Shown: piece by piece, positions 12,515 through 13,499 of the stretch
Layout: every line of letters begins with the position of its first letter
Numbering within the stretch: the first letter of the stretch is position 1
Origin: Candidatus Jorgensenbacteria bacterium GWA1_54_12
GTDB taxonomy: Bacteria; Patescibacteriota; Minisyncoccia; UBA6257; GWB1-50-10
Direction of reading: 5' to 3'
NCBI GenBank assembly: GCA_001779505.1
Contig: MFKH01000009.1
Span: 7,962 to 21,460, forward strand
DNA: 13,499 nucleotides
Translations under genes and position numbers: made by a program
Notes under the pieces: model-generated
Database searches by the model: none
Seen by the model: only the letters and a program-made list of their open reading frames with translations
What the model was told of the DNA's origin: nothing

Positions 12515-12534
12515 CCATATCATCACTCTGTAGC
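12515..12534. repeat. 20-bp direct repeat, right copy
   Basis: Copy of the 3' end of the DsrE-like gene (10562-10581; 19/20 identical), here without the rest of that gene. With the left copy it bounds a segment of about 1.95 kb holding the AbrB-Doc pair, cassette 1 and the NYN gene. Confidence 0.8.
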
Positions 12535-12544
12535 GCGTTCGCGG

Positions 12545-12573
12545 TTGACAAAACGCGCAATTCGTGATAAGTT
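12545..12573 (+). promoter_or_regulatory. Cassette promoter, copy 2
   Basis: TTGACA (12545-12550), 17-nt spacer, extended -10 TGATAAGTT ending at 12573; identical to the promoter at 11349-11377. Confidence 0.8.
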
Positions 12574-12579
12574 AGGGTC

Positions 12580-12658
12580 AGGTCATAATACGTTTTAAGT
12601 CGGGTTTAACTGTCGCCGGACAGGTTTCCGGCACATATCGGTTTATAGGAGGTATGCC
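12580..12658 (+). promoter_or_regulatory. Conserved structured 5' leader, copy 2, with strong RBS
   Basis: Leader of about 79 nt. Hairpin GCCGGA (12615-12620), loop CAGGTT, TCCGGC (12627-12632), extended by TGT/ACA across one bulged C. AGGAGG (12647-12652) lies 6 nt before the ATG. The loop is identical to copy 1, while the outer stem and the stretch up to the RBS differ. Confidence 0.7.
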
Positions 12659-13444
12659 ATGAGAAACATGGTGAGCCGCCCTTTGTCAGTGCACCAAGAG
12701 CACGAACTTCTTGGAAGAATGGAAGCCGCAGGCCTCGATCGTGAACTTGCCCAGAAAGTCATTGACTCAAAGGGTAACGAGCTCGCCGCGGAGGTGGTGA
12801 GATTTGTGCGGGAAGGAGACCTTTGGCCGATAACAAGGCGGGGGCGTGCCCGCGAAATCATGGGCGAGAACTTCTTCGGTATTGACGAAGTTGAAAAATA
12901 CTTCAAGGTCTGTCCGACGTTTCGGCAGATCCATGACCTCTCATGGGTTCCATACTCCGAGGCAACGCTTCAGGCATGCAAAGACACCCACGTTCTCGTC
13001 GCAGTCTTCCCGTTGTCGGTTCTCGAAATCCGCGGCAAGGTCGAGCGCAGTCTCTTCTGTAGCCACGAGGACGCCTGGTACAACAAACAGGCATTCGCAA
13101 AAGACAAAGGCGAAGTGCACTGGCAGCTCGTTCGGAAAACTCCGGTTGAGAATTCGACCAACAAGACGTGGCAGGATCAGCAGGCTCTCCTCGCGAAGAA
13201 CGAGGAAACGCCTACTGCTCAGGTGATGACCTACACGATCATCGGCCACTATCTTGCAACGGGCGTTCGCTTACTTGAGAACGTCTACGTGCGTTGCTCG
13301 AGTGTGGGTTCGGGCGGCGGCCGGGTCAGTGTCGGCGATTTCGACTCGAGGGGCCTCGATATCCGCAGCTACTCGGATAACAGTCGCTTCGACGACCTCG
13401 TGTTGTCCTCCGCCCGGAAGTTCGACTTTCCCGTGAGGAGGTAG
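12659..13444 (+). CDS. Cassette 2 protein, 261 aa, with lectin-like variable C-terminus
   Basis: No firmly named family. The N-terminal helical part (residues 10-52, with AAGLDRELAQKVIDSKGNEL) resembles the 83-aa cassette 1 protein. A central globular domain follows (about 70-205: ENFFGIDEVEKYF, SEATLQACKDTHVLVAVFPL, SHEDAWYNKQAFAKDKGEVHW, TPVENSTNKTWQDQQALL, QVMTYTIIGHYLATG). The C-terminal segment (about 212-257) is rich in Gly, Ser, Asp, Arg and aromatic residues and ends SSARKFDF, resembling the ligand-facing end of C-type-lectin-fold proteins that diversity-generating retroelements vary. From memory, similar proteins occur in many copies in Parcubacteria genomes; this is unverified. There is no signal peptide or membrane helix. 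Start set by AGGAGG at 12647-12652. Confidence 0.78.
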   Translation: MRNMVSRPLSVHQEHELLGRMEAAGLDRELAQKVIDSKGNELAAEVVRFVREGDLWPITRRGRAREIMGENFFGIDEVEKYFKVCPTFRQIHDLSWVPYSEATLQACKDTHVLVAVFPLSVLEIRGKVERSLFCSHEDAWYNKQAFAKDKGEVHWQLVRKTPVENSTNKTWQDQQALLAKNEETPTAQVMTYTIIGHYLATGVRLLENVYVRCSSVGSGGGRVSVGDFDSRGLDIRSYSDNSRFDDLVLSSARKFDFPVRR

Positions 13445-13461
13445 AATCCTCATGGCACAAA

Positions 13462-13498
13462 CCCTCGGCGCGCACATGCGCCGGGGGCTTCTTTTTTT
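13462..13498 (+). terminator. Cassette terminator, copy 2
   Basis: Hairpin 13462-13487: CCCTCGGCGCG pairs with TGCGCCGGGGG around CACA, followed by GCTTCTTTTTTT. Same as copy 1 (11738-11773) except for one compensated base. Confidence 0.9.
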
Positions 13499-13499
13499 G

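Noticed and set aside
12846..13226. Alternative plus-strand frame of 126 aa inside the 261-aa gene
   Set aside because: Arginine/serine-rich composition typical of an out-of-frame shadow in GC-rich DNA, no ribosome-binding site.
11349..13498. Integron or CRISPR-like array
   Set aside because: No integrase, no attC-like folded sites and no regularly spaced short repeats; the conserved blocks are a promoter-leader and a terminator.

Overview
The window looks like a chromosomal segment of a Patescibacteria/CPR bacterium, probably a Parcubacteria (Paceibacteria)-type genome. The basis is compact gene packing, slimmed-down housekeeping proteins (a 148-aa EF-Ts, a trigger factor without its PPIase domain, an endonuclease III lacking two Fe-S cysteines), few Shine-Dalgarno sites before housekeeping genes, and -10 hexamers placed 6-7 nt before start codons. 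The assignment is inference from sequence style, not a database match.

Positions 1-10580 form a dense housekeeping block. In order: the 3' part of enolase, hisS, a DoxX-family membrane protein, a PrmC/HemK-type methyltransferase, trigger factor (the only minus-strand gene, convergent with and overlapping prmC, divergent from nth), nth, a KhpA-like KH protein with its own terminator, trmD, rpsB, tsf, a small membrane-anchored protein with a glutamate-rich tail, tRNA-Tyr(GTA), a YraN-family protein beginning 3 nt after the tRNA, typA/bipA, a DUF167 (YggU) protein, a GerMN-domain membrane-anchored protein and a DsrE-like protein. Translation and its quality control dominate.

From 10581 the character changes to an accessory region: an AbrB-type antitoxin with a Doc/Fic toxin and a palindromic operator, a first 'expression cassette' (83-aa protein), an AT-richer NYN/LabA-type putative RNase gene, then a second cassette (261-aa protein). 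The two cassettes share an almost identical promoter and leader (84 of 87 nt), the same AGGAGG-6 nt-ATG ribosome-binding site and the same terminator hairpin, but encode different proteins that may share a short N-terminal helical module. The C-terminus of the 261-aa protein resembles a diversified, C-type-lectin-like surface. A 20-bp direct repeat of the 3' end of the DsrE gene (19/20 identical) bounds the toxin-antitoxin/cassette 1/NYN segment, so that segment may be an insertion.

The most novel signal is this cassette architecture: a conserved promoter, structured leader, strong RBS and terminator around variable coding content, in a genome whose other genes look leaderless. No transposase, integrase, reverse transcriptase, CRISPR array or rRNA is visible.
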